Positions 11,183 to 23,427 of a DNA stretch of 64,000 nucleotides are shown piece by piece; within the stretch, counting starts at the first letter, position 1; every line of letters begins with the position of its first letter. The stretch comes from Xenopus tropicalis (Eukaryota > Chordata > Amphibia > Anura > Pipidae). The stretch spans positions 98,236,829 to 98,300,828 of the forward strand of contig NC_030677.2 of the NCBI RefSeq assembly GCF_000004195.4, read 5' to 3'. Under the pieces are notes generated by a model. It saw only the letters and a program-made list of their open reading frames with translations, had not been told where the DNA came from and made no database searches. The translations under genes and the position numbers were made by a program.

Positions 11183-13435
11183 GCCTACAACCTTTATATA
11201 ACATTGTTGATACATGCAAATTAAGTGCTCGTTAAGTAGGTGGTTGGTTAAGGTAGGGAACTGTATAACCAGGATATACATTATTCAAATAATGAGGGTG
11301 CTGTCTTCTCTATAGCATTTTTTTTTTTTTTGGTGGGAGGGGAACCCTCTGTTGCAAAGGCTTTTTTCTGACTGATAGGTACCTCCTACAATTTGTCAAC
11401 TCACATATTAGATGATATTCTACCCCTTGACAACGTACAGACCTTTCAGGGCAATTGACCTCAGAACAGAATGTAAAGACATAAATTAATATGGCGATAC
11501 ACTAATAGATCATTGCCTAATTAAGCCACCAACATGCAAGGGCAACGCAGGCAAATTCAATCATTTTGCCCCAAGGCAGCCCAGTTTGCTCTTCATCCAA
11601 TGAGATTTTCTAAATTTATAATAGTCTTATCTGCCAGATATTGGTGTGTAGGCCTTAAGAAAGCCCCATACATGGCACAATAAGCTGCAGAGTCATTCTG
11701 TGTTTGACTAACTAAACGATCAAGTAGTTACCCTGGAACATGCAGTACAGGCAAGACGGATAGTGTGCTTCGGAAATACAATCAATGTGAACTTATGCCA
11801 TCTCTTCGTCTGGGTGCTGTGTCTACCTAGCAGTTCCAAATGGTTCGTTTTGCCACAATAAAGACACAGAACAGCAGAATACCTATGTAACTTTGATTGA
11901 TGAAGTGCCTTCTTCCAGTATGCATGAGCTCCTACACAGGGTCAGAGGATAGAGCTGATGAAGTAAGTAGTAGTTCCAGGAAACATGGTGCCAAGGCTGT
12001 GCCCCTATATGTTTCAATCTACCTAATGTCCACAAAGGCAGATAACTATTTTTAAACAGATCATTTGCTAAAAGTCAGCACTTCATGTACTGCACTTCAG
12101 TACTTTGTACATGCACATTTGCTAGTTGATGATAGTCATGTCAGATTACAACTCTGTACTTCATTTATTATAATTGTATAATTATTTGAAATAACACATT
12201 TGAATGAACTGAACTGATTCAGACCTGATCTTTCTGATTCAAACTAATTCAGGAAAATTAGTTAGAAAAGTTTGTTCACACTTTAGTTTTATCAAAAACA
12301 GTCAATGGATTTTGATCAGATTAACTGGAAAAGCTTAACTATAGTATAGTCCTTCAACTTTTCAGACCAGTCATTTTTGGTGGGGACGGAGATACCGAAC
12401 CCCTATTAGATTTATATATTCTATATATTTTCATTGAATTGGTCAAACTTGCCTGTAAAATTTATCAGAATCTAAGGGCCAGTTGCATGGAATTGTTAAC
12501 AATACTAAAAAACTGGTAATCCTGCAGGATTTTCCATTCAGCCTTTAGTAAATCTGCACCATTCTTTTACCTATATGTTACAGGAGAAGGAAAGGTAGAA
12601 TCATTGGGGGGTAGTAATGTAAAGTTCAACAAAAAGTCCCACCTACTCTGAACCCTACAACCCTACCCAAGCCATCACTATTAATATACCCACACCTGAC
12701 CCACACATCTGTGACCTCACTGAAGGGGGAGGGGTGTTTATAGTGATGGACAGAGATGGAAGTGAGGCATAATGATGAGGTGGGCCAAGGCAGCGTTTGA
12801 CCTACAACCACCCACAACACGTTGAGCATGTGCATCTGCAGGCTTAAACCAGTCTGACCTGTGGCTCCAACACATACCACAACTGGGAACCAATTTGTTA
12901 GGCACCTTCTAATGATTCTAGTCTCTTACCTCCTACCCTGTTCTGGTGCTCCTCGCTTACTTGCAAGTGCCTCAATTTTCTACTGTGTCCCTGGCATCCC
13001 ACAGTACAGAACTTCCTTGCCAATTTCTGTATTTCACATGTGCCCATGTGAAATACAGGGTCCAGCCTAACCTGGACCAATGGACCCGCATTTTTTACAC
13101 TCTAAATCTGCAACTTGACCCAACCTGCAGGAGGTTTTGCAGCCATCCAGCCTAGCACCTGCTGCATCTACTGAACAGAAAGTACCTATAAACTGGAAAA
13201 GATGATGGCATGCAACAGTAAATGGTCTTTTTTTCATGCGCAGTTAGGAAACCAGGGATGTTGTGTATGAAACACTACCGCTTGGTAGGTATTGTTGGTA
13301 TTCCAGTGGTACCTGACCTGGTGCAGGACTCTTCTTTCAGTATGCATTATTTAAAGTGACAAGCTGCAGTACTTTTCAAATGAAACTAAGTCACTGTAAG
13401 TTAACATTGTTTGTCTGGGTGCCAAAACCAGTGTT
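11183..13435. other. Intergenic, no gene recognised
   Basis: Mostly unique-looking sequence. Around 12.59-13.14 kb there are blocks shared with 25.7 and 43.0 kb (GGAGAAGGAAAG; TTACCTxxTACCCTG; GGTGCTCCTC), which suggests a decayed dispersed repeat with a local palindrome (TATTTCACATGTGCCCATG). No exon supported. Confidence 0.4.
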
Positions 13436-13738
13436 TGGGGTATTGGATCAGTTATCCTGTAACCCATTTTCCAGAAAGCTCCAAAATACCATCTAAATTC
13501 TAATTTTTAAAAATGATTAACTTTATCTCTGTAATAATAAAACAGTATCTTGTATTTGGTTCTAACAAAGATATAATGAATTCTTATTGGAGGCAAAATA
13601 ATGCCATTGGGTTTATTTAAAGTTTAAATTATTTTTAGTAGACTTAAGGTATAGAGCTCCAAATAATGGATCCAAAAGACCCCATATCTGGAAAACCCCA
13701 GGTCCCAAGCATTCTGGATAAGAGGTATCATACCTGTA
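13436..13738. mobile_element. Palindromic MITE, 'GGTATGGGA' family, copy 2
   Basis: It carries the shared blocks GTTATCCTGTAACCCATTTTC, AATTCTTATTGGAGGCAAA and GGGTTTATTT. It ends with AGAGGTATCATACCTGTA, which repeats the family terminus in inverted form. Confidence 0.7.
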
Positions 13739-14282
13739 CCACTATTTTACACTAATTTTACTTGCTTGGATGTGATTTCAAATATTCAGTGACAGACCAG
13801 AAACAATCATACTGCCCCAGTTCCACCTTAAGTCAGTGGGACATTGTTGTATGCCCAGCAGAGGACCATGCTCCCTTTAGACGAACCATACAAAATATGG
13901 CACAGTATATATCCAATGAAAAGAGAAAAAAAGATATTCAGCACTGGGAGAGTGAGGGGTAAGAAGATGATAAATAAATGAAAAATGTAGAATGTCTATA
14001 AAGATTCTCATTCATCCAGGTAATGATATACTGGACAATGCAGTCTTCCTTAGTAAGTGCATTATGCCAAAGAGTTAAACACAAATGAAATGTAGTTACC
14101 CTTGGCTTCAGCACATGAATCTTAAAAATGCACCTTCTACAGGGGTATATCATATGGATTACATAAACAGTGAAGAAAATGCCAAGTGGAAGTTGACAAC
14201 TATATTTTCCTTACCTCTCATGGTGATATTAGGATGGGGTTAACATGAAAGATATTTAGCTTTTCGTTGTACGTAAGCCCGT
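13739..14282. other. Intergenic, no gene recognised
   Basis: Nothing supported beyond small random open frames. Confidence 0.4.
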
Positions 14283-14900
14283 GAGCACCAGGGCAGGATG
14301 GATGTTTTGCTCTGCAACTTACTCCTTTCCTATTGCAGAGGAACAGCAGAAAGCAGCCATAACGAGTCCTTTAATACAGTTCTCTTTTCCTGGGAAACTA
14401 ACGTGCTCTTATAGCTTCCCAGCGTTCAGAATGATAAGGTACCAGTGGGCGCTTACAGTTCTGTGCGGCACATACGCAGCCTGTTAGGCTGGCTCATTCC
14501 CCAGTTAGACTGCAGGTGATACACCTTCAGAGGGTGACAGTCTCGGCGGAACACAGTATACAGAACCTCTCGTTAATCTTAATAGGATTAGCACAGCAGG
14601 ACTCCTGTTGGCTTCTTTATTCCGTTTTGCTTTCTAGCACACACTTCAATACAGCATACTTAAAAGTAACATCCCTGTCCTGTCTCCACTCCAGCGCTGT
14701 CAGCTGTCAAACTACTTCAGTTTAGCAGTTGCTAATTCGCAGTACCTCATCACTGTGGAAACGCCCCCCCCCCTTTTTTTTTTTTTTTTTTTTTAAAGCG
14801 ACACGCCTTTTCTTCTTTGAACATAGGATTAGGTAAACCTCCTCCAATGACGTCCCTGGTGCTCAGCCCACAGTCAGCTGTTAGTCCAGTGTACTAGCAC
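14283..14900 (-). promoter_or_regulatory. Possible promoter and first exon of a minus-strand transcript
   Basis: This block is richer in G+C and CpG than its surroundings. Read on the minus strand it holds, in order: a CRE-like GGACGTCATTGG that includes an inverted CCAAT box (about 14846-14857), a TATAAGAG (about 14410), an ATG at 14360 opening MAAFCCSSAIGK, and a consensus splice donor GTAAGT (plus-strand ACTTAC at 14317-14322) twelve codons later. An in-frame TAA lies upstream of that ATG. No downstream coding exon was recognised to the left, so this may be a non-coding transcript or chance. Confidence 0.25.
14762..14794. repeat. poly(C)-poly(T) tract
   Basis: A run of C followed by about 22 T, between the possible first exon and the CRE-like site. 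It could be the remnant tail of a retroposed piece or simple slippage. Confidence 0.85.
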
Positions 14901-16035
14901 GCTGCCTTGTACGGGATGTCAAGTTAAAATATAAAATCCCATTAACAGGTTCATTGTTAAAAAAAGAAACATATCTATAGTATAGTGACTACAAAATCTG
15001 TACAGTTTTGATTAAAAAACACGATTTCCTGCACTTTAGTACCCCTTTTTCTCTACTGGCATGGACCCTGCACAAATCCTTAGAGGGCTGGTGGCTGCTC
15101 TACTTCAAAACAATCTCCCCTGCTCCCAGTTCTGAAAGCAGGAAAGCAGCTTTGGGGTTAATTTATGTGTTTGTTTCTCACTAAGGCTTACCTCTGTGCT
15201 TCCCTGCCCTTCAGATCTGGAAGGAGGGGAGATGTTTTAGAGTAAAACAGCCATTGGCTGTCCAAGGATTAGTACAGGCTGAATTCCCTGCAAGTGGAGA
15301 GAAGGAGGAACTGAAGTGCAGAAGACTATGTTTTCATAAAACCAGTACAGATTTTGTCATTAAAGTATATTAAAGACATGTTTCTTTTTCAGCAGTGGAC
15401 CCAATAATGAATTTTTTTTTATTTTACATCCCCTTTATTGAAAACAAGCATGTTTTTTTTAACCCTTTCATGGTTGTCCATATTTTCATAAATTACACTT
15501 TCATTATTTTGTACTTATTCGGTATAGGGGCGATTCCTAGGGGGGAGCTTTTCAGTTTATGTAGGAAATATAAAGGTTTCACGCTAAACTCAGATTCAAG
15601 TAAGGGCAGCCCTCAGTAGTTTAGAGCACACAAGGGAAAACTCCCCGCCTAGTGCATCACCAATGGTATAATTACAAGGTTCAAAATCCTGTTACCAATT
15701 AGCAGGAGATGTGAGTAAAATGTATCAGCTAAGGGTCCACCACAGTGCTCCCCCTCCCACCTATATACTCACTAAAACAATGTTGAGGATTGCTTTTCAA
15801 AAGACAACTTTATCCCTCAGAATTTCAGCAATAGCAACCCATTCAATCAGTGTGTGAAAAGACAATAAAAGGTACCATCTCCTGCATTAAAATTTTTAAT
15901 GACATATAAATAATAAATATAAAATATAAACAGATGTCAACTCACAAAGTATAAAGGTACATAAGCGCATGAAAGTGCAAGTGGTTGCAAGTTGCTTGCC
16001 CCAGCAACCACTGTAAAAGTGTTACAATAAAATCG

Positions 16036-16080
<45 letters not shown>

Positions 16081-16221
16081 CGGAGCAAAAGCCATCAGTA
16101 TTAAAAGGGTCTATTAAAGTGTGATGGGTTGCTATGGAGCTGCCCTAGCAACCAATGTAAGTGCTTTGCTAGTACAGTGATTCAAAAAATAGAAAAAAAA
16201 CCAACAGAAGCTATCCAATAT
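14901..16221. other. Intergenic; small repeats only
   Basis: No gene recognised. Blocks such as GCAACCACTGTAAAAGTG (about 16005) and CTAGCAACCAATGTAAGTG (about 16145) recur near 16.7 kb, suggesting a diverged local repeat. An (AT)n microsatellite sits at about 16039-16078. Confidence 0.4.
16039..16078. repeat. (AT)n microsatellite
   Basis: About 20 uninterrupted AT dinucleotides. Confidence 0.95.
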
Positions 16222-16640
16222 TAAAGGAACAGTAACACCAAAAAATTCAAGTGTATAAAAGAAATTCCAATATAATGTACTGCTCTGCACTGGTACAACT
16301 GGGGTGTTTGCCTCAGAAACACTACTGTGGTTTATATAAAGAATGCAGCTGTGTAGCCATGGGGGCAGCCATTCAAAGAAGAAAAGGCACAGGCACTTAG
16401 CAGATAACAGATAAAACACTATTGTATTCTACAGAGCTTATCCATTATCTGTAACCTGTGCCTTTTCTCCTTTTTTCCAGCTTGAATGGCTGCCCCCATG
16501 GCTACACACCAGCTTATTTATATAAACTATAGTAGAGTTACTGTAGCAAACATACAACTTTTACCAGTGCAGGGCAACAGTACATTATATTTCTTTTACT
16601 TTAAAACTCTTTAATTTTTTGGTGTTACTGTTCCTTTAAA
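16222..16640. mobile_element. T2-type TTAA MITE, palindromic
   Basis: The left end TTAAAGGAACAGTAACACC and right end GGTGTTACTGTTCCTTTAA are exact inverted copies that include the TTAA. The arms continue (CAAAAAATTCAAGTGTATAAAAG; TATAATGTACTGCTCTGC; GCAGCTGTGTAGCCATGGGGGCAG and complements) to a centre near 16430. TTAA target and AAGGRR termini fit the frog T2 family. Confidence 0.85.
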
Positions 16641-17280
16641 GACTTGGTGCATGCAAAATATAGTGATGTGCACTTAGTTGCTAGGGACATAACCTAACAA
16701 CTTGGTTGCTAGGAACTTTACCTAGCAACCACTATAAATGTGTTGTATCTACAATATTAAACTAAATTAATATTTAGTGAAGAGCGAATCTTTCCTGTTT
16801 TGCTTTGCTGAATTTTTTTGGGGGGGTTCTTCCTGCTGCTCTGTACTTTGTATCTGTCTGCCTGCCTGATTACATAAACACACATGCGCAACAACATAAA
16901 AATAACTTTTTTTGGACACGTTTTACAGCTTTGCAACTGCATTTTTAAAAATGTTTTTTGTTTGTTAAGTGTTATTCCCCAACAAAGTGAGCTCTGATCA
17001 TACTGTGAAATTATTTTTTATCTCAAATAATTGCATTGTATCTCAGCAACTTTATAGTTGTAGTTATGCAATGTGCAGTCCATTGGGATTTTGACCACTA
17101 ATCTCAATGCGCAATGATTTTTTCTTTTAATCATTTAAGTGGTTTTATTACATTTTAGCACTGGTGATTTCTGTGTCTTTCTGTGTTTTGTGTACAATTT
17201 TAGCCAAGTATTGCTTCTATCTGCTATTCAGCCTTTAGAGCAAGGAACTACTTACAGGCGTAGGATAATTAACTGGGGTT
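16641..17280. other. Intergenic, no gene recognised
   Basis: A short region with inverted CCTAGCAACC and GGTTGCTAGG motifs at 16675-16735, then AT-rich unique sequence. No exon supported. Confidence 0.4.
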
Positions 17281-17283
17281 TAA

Positions 17284-17584
17284 GGCTAATGCCACACGAG
17301 GTGTAGGGCGGATATTTTCAGCAAGCGTAAAAGCGCTTGCTGAAAATTCCGCCCTACACCTCCTACATGTGCCTGCACCCGAATGAATGAGATACGCTCG
17401 GGTGCAGGCACATGTAGCCAATATACGCATGAAAACGCGAGACTTTGAATTATCTCGCGTTTTCATGCGTATATCGGCTACATGTGCCTGTACCCAAGCG
17501 TATCTCATTCATTCGGGTGCAGGCACATGTAGGAGGTGTAGGGCGGAATTTTCAGCAATCGCTACGCCTCATCTGGCATTAGCC
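17284..17584. mobile_element. MITE made of hairpins inside a palindrome
   Basis: The ends GGCTAATGCC and GGCATTAGCC are flanked by TAA on both sides, as in PIF/Harbinger insertions. Inside, at least four strong local hairpins can be read. One is GGGCGGA...AGCAAGCG with its complement around 17331. Two mirror-image hairpins have CTACATGTGCCTG stems. A central hairpin has CGCATGAAAACGCGAG and CTCGCGTTTTCATGCG arms around 17450. The set is symmetrical about the centre, so hairpins sit within one overall inverted repeat. Confidence 0.85.
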
Positions 17585-18565
17585 TAAAAGCTCCCTACTT
17601 GTTCGCTAGAGCTCCTGAGTTAAGGGTAAATGCAACATGGTCTTACTACTCAGTTTCACTGTTTGCTGGGAAACTTGATTTTTATTTTACTATAGACTTA
17701 GAATGGGAATAGACAGAGTATGACTAACATACAATGAGGTGCCTTGAAGTGGCACATGAGCTTGCATATTTTGGCTGAAGTGTGGTACTAGTACCTCATT
17801 TTTTGTAAAAAAAAAAAAAAAAAATTTTAAAGGAAAACTGAGCACTGGCAATCTTGCTCCTCCTTTTTGTGTACAAATAATGGCATTTTATTATTTCTAG
17901 AAGCTGATGAACTCCAGAATGTGGGTTAGACCGAGCACTGGAATAAAGGTGCTTCTAGCAGCTGGTCAACGCCACAATGAGGGTAAGACTGAGTGCTGGC
18001 GATTTTTTATTTCTGTGTTTTTGCCTGTAAAATGTTACTCAGTTTAAAAAAGGAGCAAGTTATTTTTACCATTGATAATGCTGTTTCAACTGACTTATTG
18101 GATTAATTGCTTTTTAAATTTGTATTGCATTAAGGTGAACATCCTTGATGTCCAAGGTACACTTCCAATCCTCCAGGGCTATCTCTGTTCTTACTGACTC
18201 CTATTATTACCTCCTGAATCAATGGACTTTCAAGTTTCCCTCGGACCACATCAGATCCAGAATTGGGCACCAGGGCTCTCAATCAAGACCTGTGAATAAA
18301 CTCCTTCTCCTTGTTTCCGAAAGTGAACTGGCACAACTACTTCAGCAACTGTGTTTATACTTAGGTCTGTTCCTTGCCGCCCAAGTCTGGATTCCTGGTG
18401 AAATTGGACCTTGAACCTCTAGGATATAATTCATTTGTATGATGTCAAGAACCCAACTTGTGGAGATTCTCTCAAGTGCCCAAATACTGAGCACTTTGGG
18501 CCCCTAGGCACCAACCACCCATCATACACATTTCCTTTTGGTGTTAGGTACAGTTTTATTGCTGA

Positions 18566-18635
18566 GCTTTTTGTTGTTCAGTGTCACTGACACTCAAAAG
18601 ATGGCCCAGCAAAATCCAGGATGGCAAGCTCCTGT
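18566..18635. repeat. 70-bp dispersed duplication, copy A
   Basis: Matches 20911-20980 with a single mismatch (GGCCCAGC versus GGCCTAGC). It contains the perfect palindrome AGTGTCACTGACACT. The flanks of the two copies are unrelated. Confidence 0.9.
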
Positions 18636-19499
18636 GCACAAATTTGACTGAATCATTACTGTTATAGGGCTTCTGAACCTCTAGGCTGGTACAGTAAGTT
18701 TATGGTTAAGAAATGCCATATTTCACATATACTAATTATTTTGGGGGTTTAGTTCTACTTTAAATTACCATATGCCATTGTCTTAAAATGTAGAGTCACA
18801 TTAGGTAAGGGGAAGTCAGACAGAATACCAGTTGGTGTGAAAGCTTTTTAATGTCCTAGATACCCATTACAAATGTAGTAATATGACACCTATAATATTT
18901 TTTAACTATAGTTTGTCATTTTATAATGAAGGGACCTGAAAACATTGTGTATCGCAAAGAAGACCTTAATACCTAAACAGTCTTTAAAACTCTTCATTTT
19001 TATGAAAAAAACATAATAGCACAGTACCCAGAAACATTATGCATGATTGCTAGAAACATCAATACATGGATATGTAATGCTTGTTATGTATTTATCTTAT
19101 CAAAATTCATTCAAGATTGCAATTGCAATCTGAGCTGGGCTACTGATGCACCAATCAGATGTCATGGAACTTCCTGGCCCACTGACCCAGATTGCAGTGA
19201 CGTAAGGTAATATGTTGAAAGTATTGAAGTTACAAAACCAGTATTAAGAAATGAAAAGGAAAAAAATAACAGGCAATAATAAAATAAAAAGAACACAATG
19301 GTCTGAATGAAAGATGAACAGAGAATGCTAGAGTGAAAAATGGGTGCGAAAGAAATTAATGAAGAAAAGAAAGCTAGGAAAAATCTTAAAAAAGCAATTC
19401 TTCTCAGAAAATATTTGAAAGCAAATAAAGCAGGTTTTATTTTGCTGTAAAAAGTAATACTCTGAGACAAATTTTTGTTCATCAAATCTCCAATTTGGA

Positions 19500-19735
19500 A
19501 TTTTAGCAGTTATCTGGTTGGTAGGGATTGACTTATCCTAGCAACCAGGGAGTGGTTTGAATGAGAGACTGGTATATAATTAGGAGAGAACCTGAATAGA
19601 AAGATAAAAAAAAGTTAATAAATAAAAAATAATATAAAGTTAACAATAACAATAAAATGGTTGCCTTACAGATAGTTTCTTAGAATAGGCCATTCTATAA
19701 CTTACTAAAAGTTAAATTAAAGGTGAACCACCCCT
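19500..19735. mobile_element. T2-like MITE, reversed copy
   Basis: It carries CTAGCAACCAGGGAGTGG, AATAGGCCATTCTATAAC, CTAAAAGTTAAATTAAAGG and TGAACCACCCC, the reverse complement of blocks in the copy at 3.9-4.4 kb. Confidence 0.65.
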
Positions 19736-20348
19736 GTCTAATCAGTTTAAATAGATCTATAGAAATATACTGACATACACATTTGTCTGTGTACTACTTT
19801 ATACATGTTTGTATATGGGAAAATGAGAATTACAGCGTTTTTGTCAGCAAGAAAAAAGTTTTAGGGCTCTGACTCTAGTGGGCTACCCCCCACTACACTG
19901 AACAGAAACTGCACTCACCAAATTAACCAATGACCTTCTCCTGACAAAGCTTATTCTTTGTAGATCTTTCCACAGCCTTTGACAACTTACTCCTCCTAGA
20001 CTAAACTAAAGTGTAAAAAAGAAGTAGGCTAGAAATGCTGCACATTATGTTTTGAGATTCTGTACTGTTGCTATTCCTAGCTCAACTTCAACCACATTCT
20101 CTCATTCTGCTATTGTTCTTTAAGGGTTTTCCATAGGCTCTGTCATTCTCACTTCTACTACTTCTCTAAAAAACATATTTCTGCAGCAACATATAAGGCC
20201 ATAATCCTTTTCTTGAGAAGCGACTCTGATTGATATTTCCTGATACATAAGCCTGTGACTTTATGGCTAAGATATTTATATAGCTCAATAGTTAGTTATG
20301 TTTTGGAGTAAATAAGTTGCTCCCTAAGGGCAAAGTCACACAAGGGGG

Positions 20349-20913
20349 CACATTTACTTATCCAGGTCGCTTTCGCGTCTTTTTCGTATTTTTAGCGCGA
20401 AAAAAATCGGATCGGTTTTGCCGCTGTTTACAAACGTTAGGTACGAAAATTTTGTGACTTTCGGATCACTAATACGATATAATCGTGACTAATACGATTT
20501 TTTCGGAAGCATTTTCGGGATATTTGCGATCTTCAGAAATTTTCGTTTCCAATCCGAATTTTTCCCATTCGGGATTCGTGTTTTGATCGTAAATACGCTA
20601 ATAAAACCACACATGGCTGATTATATGCATTTCAGATTTTTTTCATTCAGTATAATTTTGCTATTGATGTAAATGTGTGCCTTAATTTCCAGTCTTAATG
20701 ACACAAAGGGGCAGATTTATCAAAACACGAGTTCGAATCCCGAATGGGAAAAATTCGTATTGGAAACCAAAATTTCTGAAGATCGCAAATATCCCGAAAA
20801 TGCTTCACGATAATATCATATTGGCGATCCGAAAGTCACAAAATTCTCGAACGATTGTAAACAGCAGCAAAACGATCCGATTTTTTTCGCGCTAAAAATA
20901 CGAAAAAGTCGCT
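20349..20913. mobile_element. Inverted pair of CG-rich repeat arms
   Basis: A left arm (about 20349-20590) and right arm (about 20705-20913) are diverged reverse complements. They share TCTTTTTCGTATTTTTAGCGCG, TGTGACTTTCGGATC, GGGATATTTGCGATCTTCAG and CCCATTCGGGATTCG. A unique loop of about 110 bp separates them. The right arm lacks its outer end and is cut off where the 70-bp duplication begins at 20911. Confidence 0.75.
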
Positions 20914-20980
20914 TTTTGTTGTTCAGTGTCACTGACACTCAAAAGATGGCCTAGCAAAATCCAGGATGGCAAGCTCCTGT
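20911..20980. repeat. 70-bp dispersed duplication, copy B
   Basis: 69 of 70 bases equal 18566-18635. It starts inside GCTTTTTG, a word that also continues the palindrome arm before it, so a microhomology joins the two sequences. Confidence 0.9.
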
Positions 20981-21319
20981 ATTTACAAACTTTTGGATCC
21001 CATCGAGTTCAATGGTATGGTGTTTCCTTGACATGTTGGCACTTCTGCTAAAAAACACAAACATTGGCATCATATGGAGGATATCAACTTTAAAACACCC
21101 TGTGGGAAAAAACGCCCTGTGTGACCTCGTCCTAAGGCTTCTTTGAGAGTTTTATGCATGAGGATGGTAGTGGTCTGTTTAGCAACCTTTAAGCTAGTTA
21201 GCAAGTCAAGGTTTGTGTTGTGGAATGGATGATTTTGATTAGATAATTTTGGTAGATTATTAATTTAAAGTAGTACCCTATTTTTACCGAATGTTAAAGG
21301 GAAAGTAACATAGTAATTG

Positions 21320-21800
21320 GTTTCATAAGTCTTCATTTTGGATGGCTGTTGAGGCAAAGTCAGCAAATATAATATATTTGTGGTATTCGTGGCCCTTGTA
21401 TGTCAGCTGGGGAGCCACCCTAGAGGCATTTATAATGGATTCTGAACTCTGTCCAAAGATAATAAATCTAGGGGGATGTCTGATACCCAGCTGAAAGAAA
21501 CTGTGGGACATCATTATGAAGATCCTATATGAGGTCAGGTAGGCCATATACCCTGATGTTATTACAACACAATCTATTTGCTGCACCCTCATTATGGTTT
21601 TGGAGATCTACAAATTGTGTATTATGTTGTGAAATTAAGTTGTCTTGTGCAGAGACTTTGGCAATAAGGTCAACTCTGTCTTCCCCTGCTTAGGTCTTTG
21701 CTGCTATTGGCTAGCACAATCCAGTAGCTGATGGTTGCGTAGATGGAGTCAAACTTTTTCCTCTAAGTATCAAGAATAGTCAATCTGCCTTCTGCTATAG
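21320..21800 (-). pseudogene. L1-type ORF1 C-terminal remnant
   Basis: The minus strand at 21323-21592 reads as a degraded version of the C-terminal part of L1 ORF1p. The pattern PPRFIIF, then RVAPQLTYKGHE, then IIFADFA corresponds to the family's P.R.I.(K/F)..., ..R...(I/L)TYKG... and .FPD(F/Y) order. The preceding minus-strand stretch (21600-21800) could be the coiled-coil part but is too decayed to read. ORF1p is an RNA-binding chaperone of the L1 particle. This is a dead fragment unconnected to the L1 pieces at 8 and 47 kb. Assignment is by motif order only. Confidence 0.5.
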
Positions 21801-23425
21801 TTCTAAGCCAAGTAGAACAAAAAGACAACAGAGGTACTTTAATGTCTATGTGAAACTCTAAGAAAACCTCTGCAAGAAATGTAAATGATGTTCTCATTAC
21901 CACCTTATCTTTCTGGTTCTTTTATAGCACTTCTGCATGCTGAAGTGACAACCACAAAAAAGAGAACCTTTCAGAGTTGCACATCAATCAGATGCTTTCT
22001 TCAAAAGGTTCAAAGGGGGTGGACATAAGGACTGCCAAAACCAAAGAAAGATTGCAATGAGGGATCTGGGATGTAGAAGATAGACAAAATCACTTCTAAA
22101 CAATAATGAATAGATAAATAAAGGGATCATCTGCCCAAGCTATTCCTGTTAGGGTTGACAGTGCTGAATTTTCAGGGTATTGTTACACTTCTGGTACCCT
22201 GAGAACAGAAATTAAGTAATTGTCTTAGTATAGGATCTAGGATTAAAAATGTTCAATGTTGTGGTAAAACAGAATATTTTGACCCAAACCTAAGAAGTGC
22301 ATCAACGTCTTCACCAAAGGACAATGAGTTCTGACAAAAAATCTCTTGCATTTGTGGTTTTGATCTATGACCATGAGGTTGATCTCCAGAATCACAAGTC
22401 TCTAAACAATCTATAGAAAAACTGAGACTGCATTTTGCCAGCTTCAATGAATTTTGAATTGCTTGAAAATTGAGTTTGCTGGGAAAATGGAATTTTCCTT
22501 CAGCCCAATTGGGAACATCTCTTAAAGAAACCCTGTTTCTGAACATATGTTATTGCCATGGTATTGCCTGGCTGATTTTTCAGAAATATCCTTTGATAAG
22601 GCTATTAAAGCTTTCCTCTGACTCTTAGCACCAAAAAGACAGAACAACGACTTCAACAGCCTGGAGGAAGTATGCCTATTCAATATTGTGCTCCAACTTC
22701 CTTGTAAGATGTCTGTTGTAATTTTAACACATTTTGAATCTGACAGAGGTATTTATTATAACAGGTTTTGTTCAATATAGCCACCTATCTAGGCTCAAGT
22801 TTCAAATAGTCTCAAAAGCAATATCTTTCACTTCTAAATGCTGGGAGTCATAAGTCCCAGGATGGCAATACAAGCTCTCACTAAGAGTCCTTCCCGGTCC
22901 TTTAAGTGAGTAAGAATATACCTTAAAAAAAGACAGAGAAAGAGGACCCCCACCCTTGAAACAATGGTTAGCCTACGCTGGTGAATTGTCTGCTGTGACT
23001 AAATCAAATTTTTCCAAGAATTTACATTTTCTTGTAGTTTACATTGCATGTACCCCAATTACTTGAAAGCAGAGATGCTACTGTATTTTATGAAGATTGC
23101 ATGCATAAAATTGTAGAACCCTTGGGCAATAATTTGATATTATACTAAACTGGTTTGTCTTCCTGTCTGCATCTAAAATCACTATCCGCTCTGCCCTTGT
23201 TAAGATTTACCCATATTAACATACAGACATTTTATACTAAGTAGATGTTTTTTTGAATGGCCACTGCTATTTATCATAATGTCCAATTATTTTATAATGA
23301 AGAAATCATAATAACAATTAGAAAACTTCAAGGTGAAGTTGCATATTTTCCCATATTTTCATGCTATAGATGAATTTCTAAATTGAAATAAAACTGAAAG
23401 ATAATTACCTATGCTGTATTGATAT
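21801..23425. other. Intergenic; one unrecognised open frame
   Basis: A minus-strand open frame at 22253-22546 (97 codons) is not recognised, has no splice or domain support, and may be a worn retroelement piece. No other content supported. Confidence 0.35.
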
Positions 23426-23427
23426 AC

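Larger units (their letters stand above)
17588..20344. other. Intergenic; repeat fragments
   Basis: Contains A18 at about 17807, two partly similar segments near 17.9 kb (AGAAGCTGATGAACTCCAGAATG versus GCAGCTGGTCAACGCCACAATG), the source or sister copy of a 70-bp duplication (18566-18635), and a reversed T2-like MITE at about 19.50-19.73 kb. No gene recognised. Confidence 0.4.

Noticed and set aside
16675..16735. RFX X-box-like inverted GTTGCTAGG / CCTAGCAAC sites
   Set aside because: The same words are standard parts of the T2-like MITEs in this window, so a ciliary-gene regulatory role is not supported.
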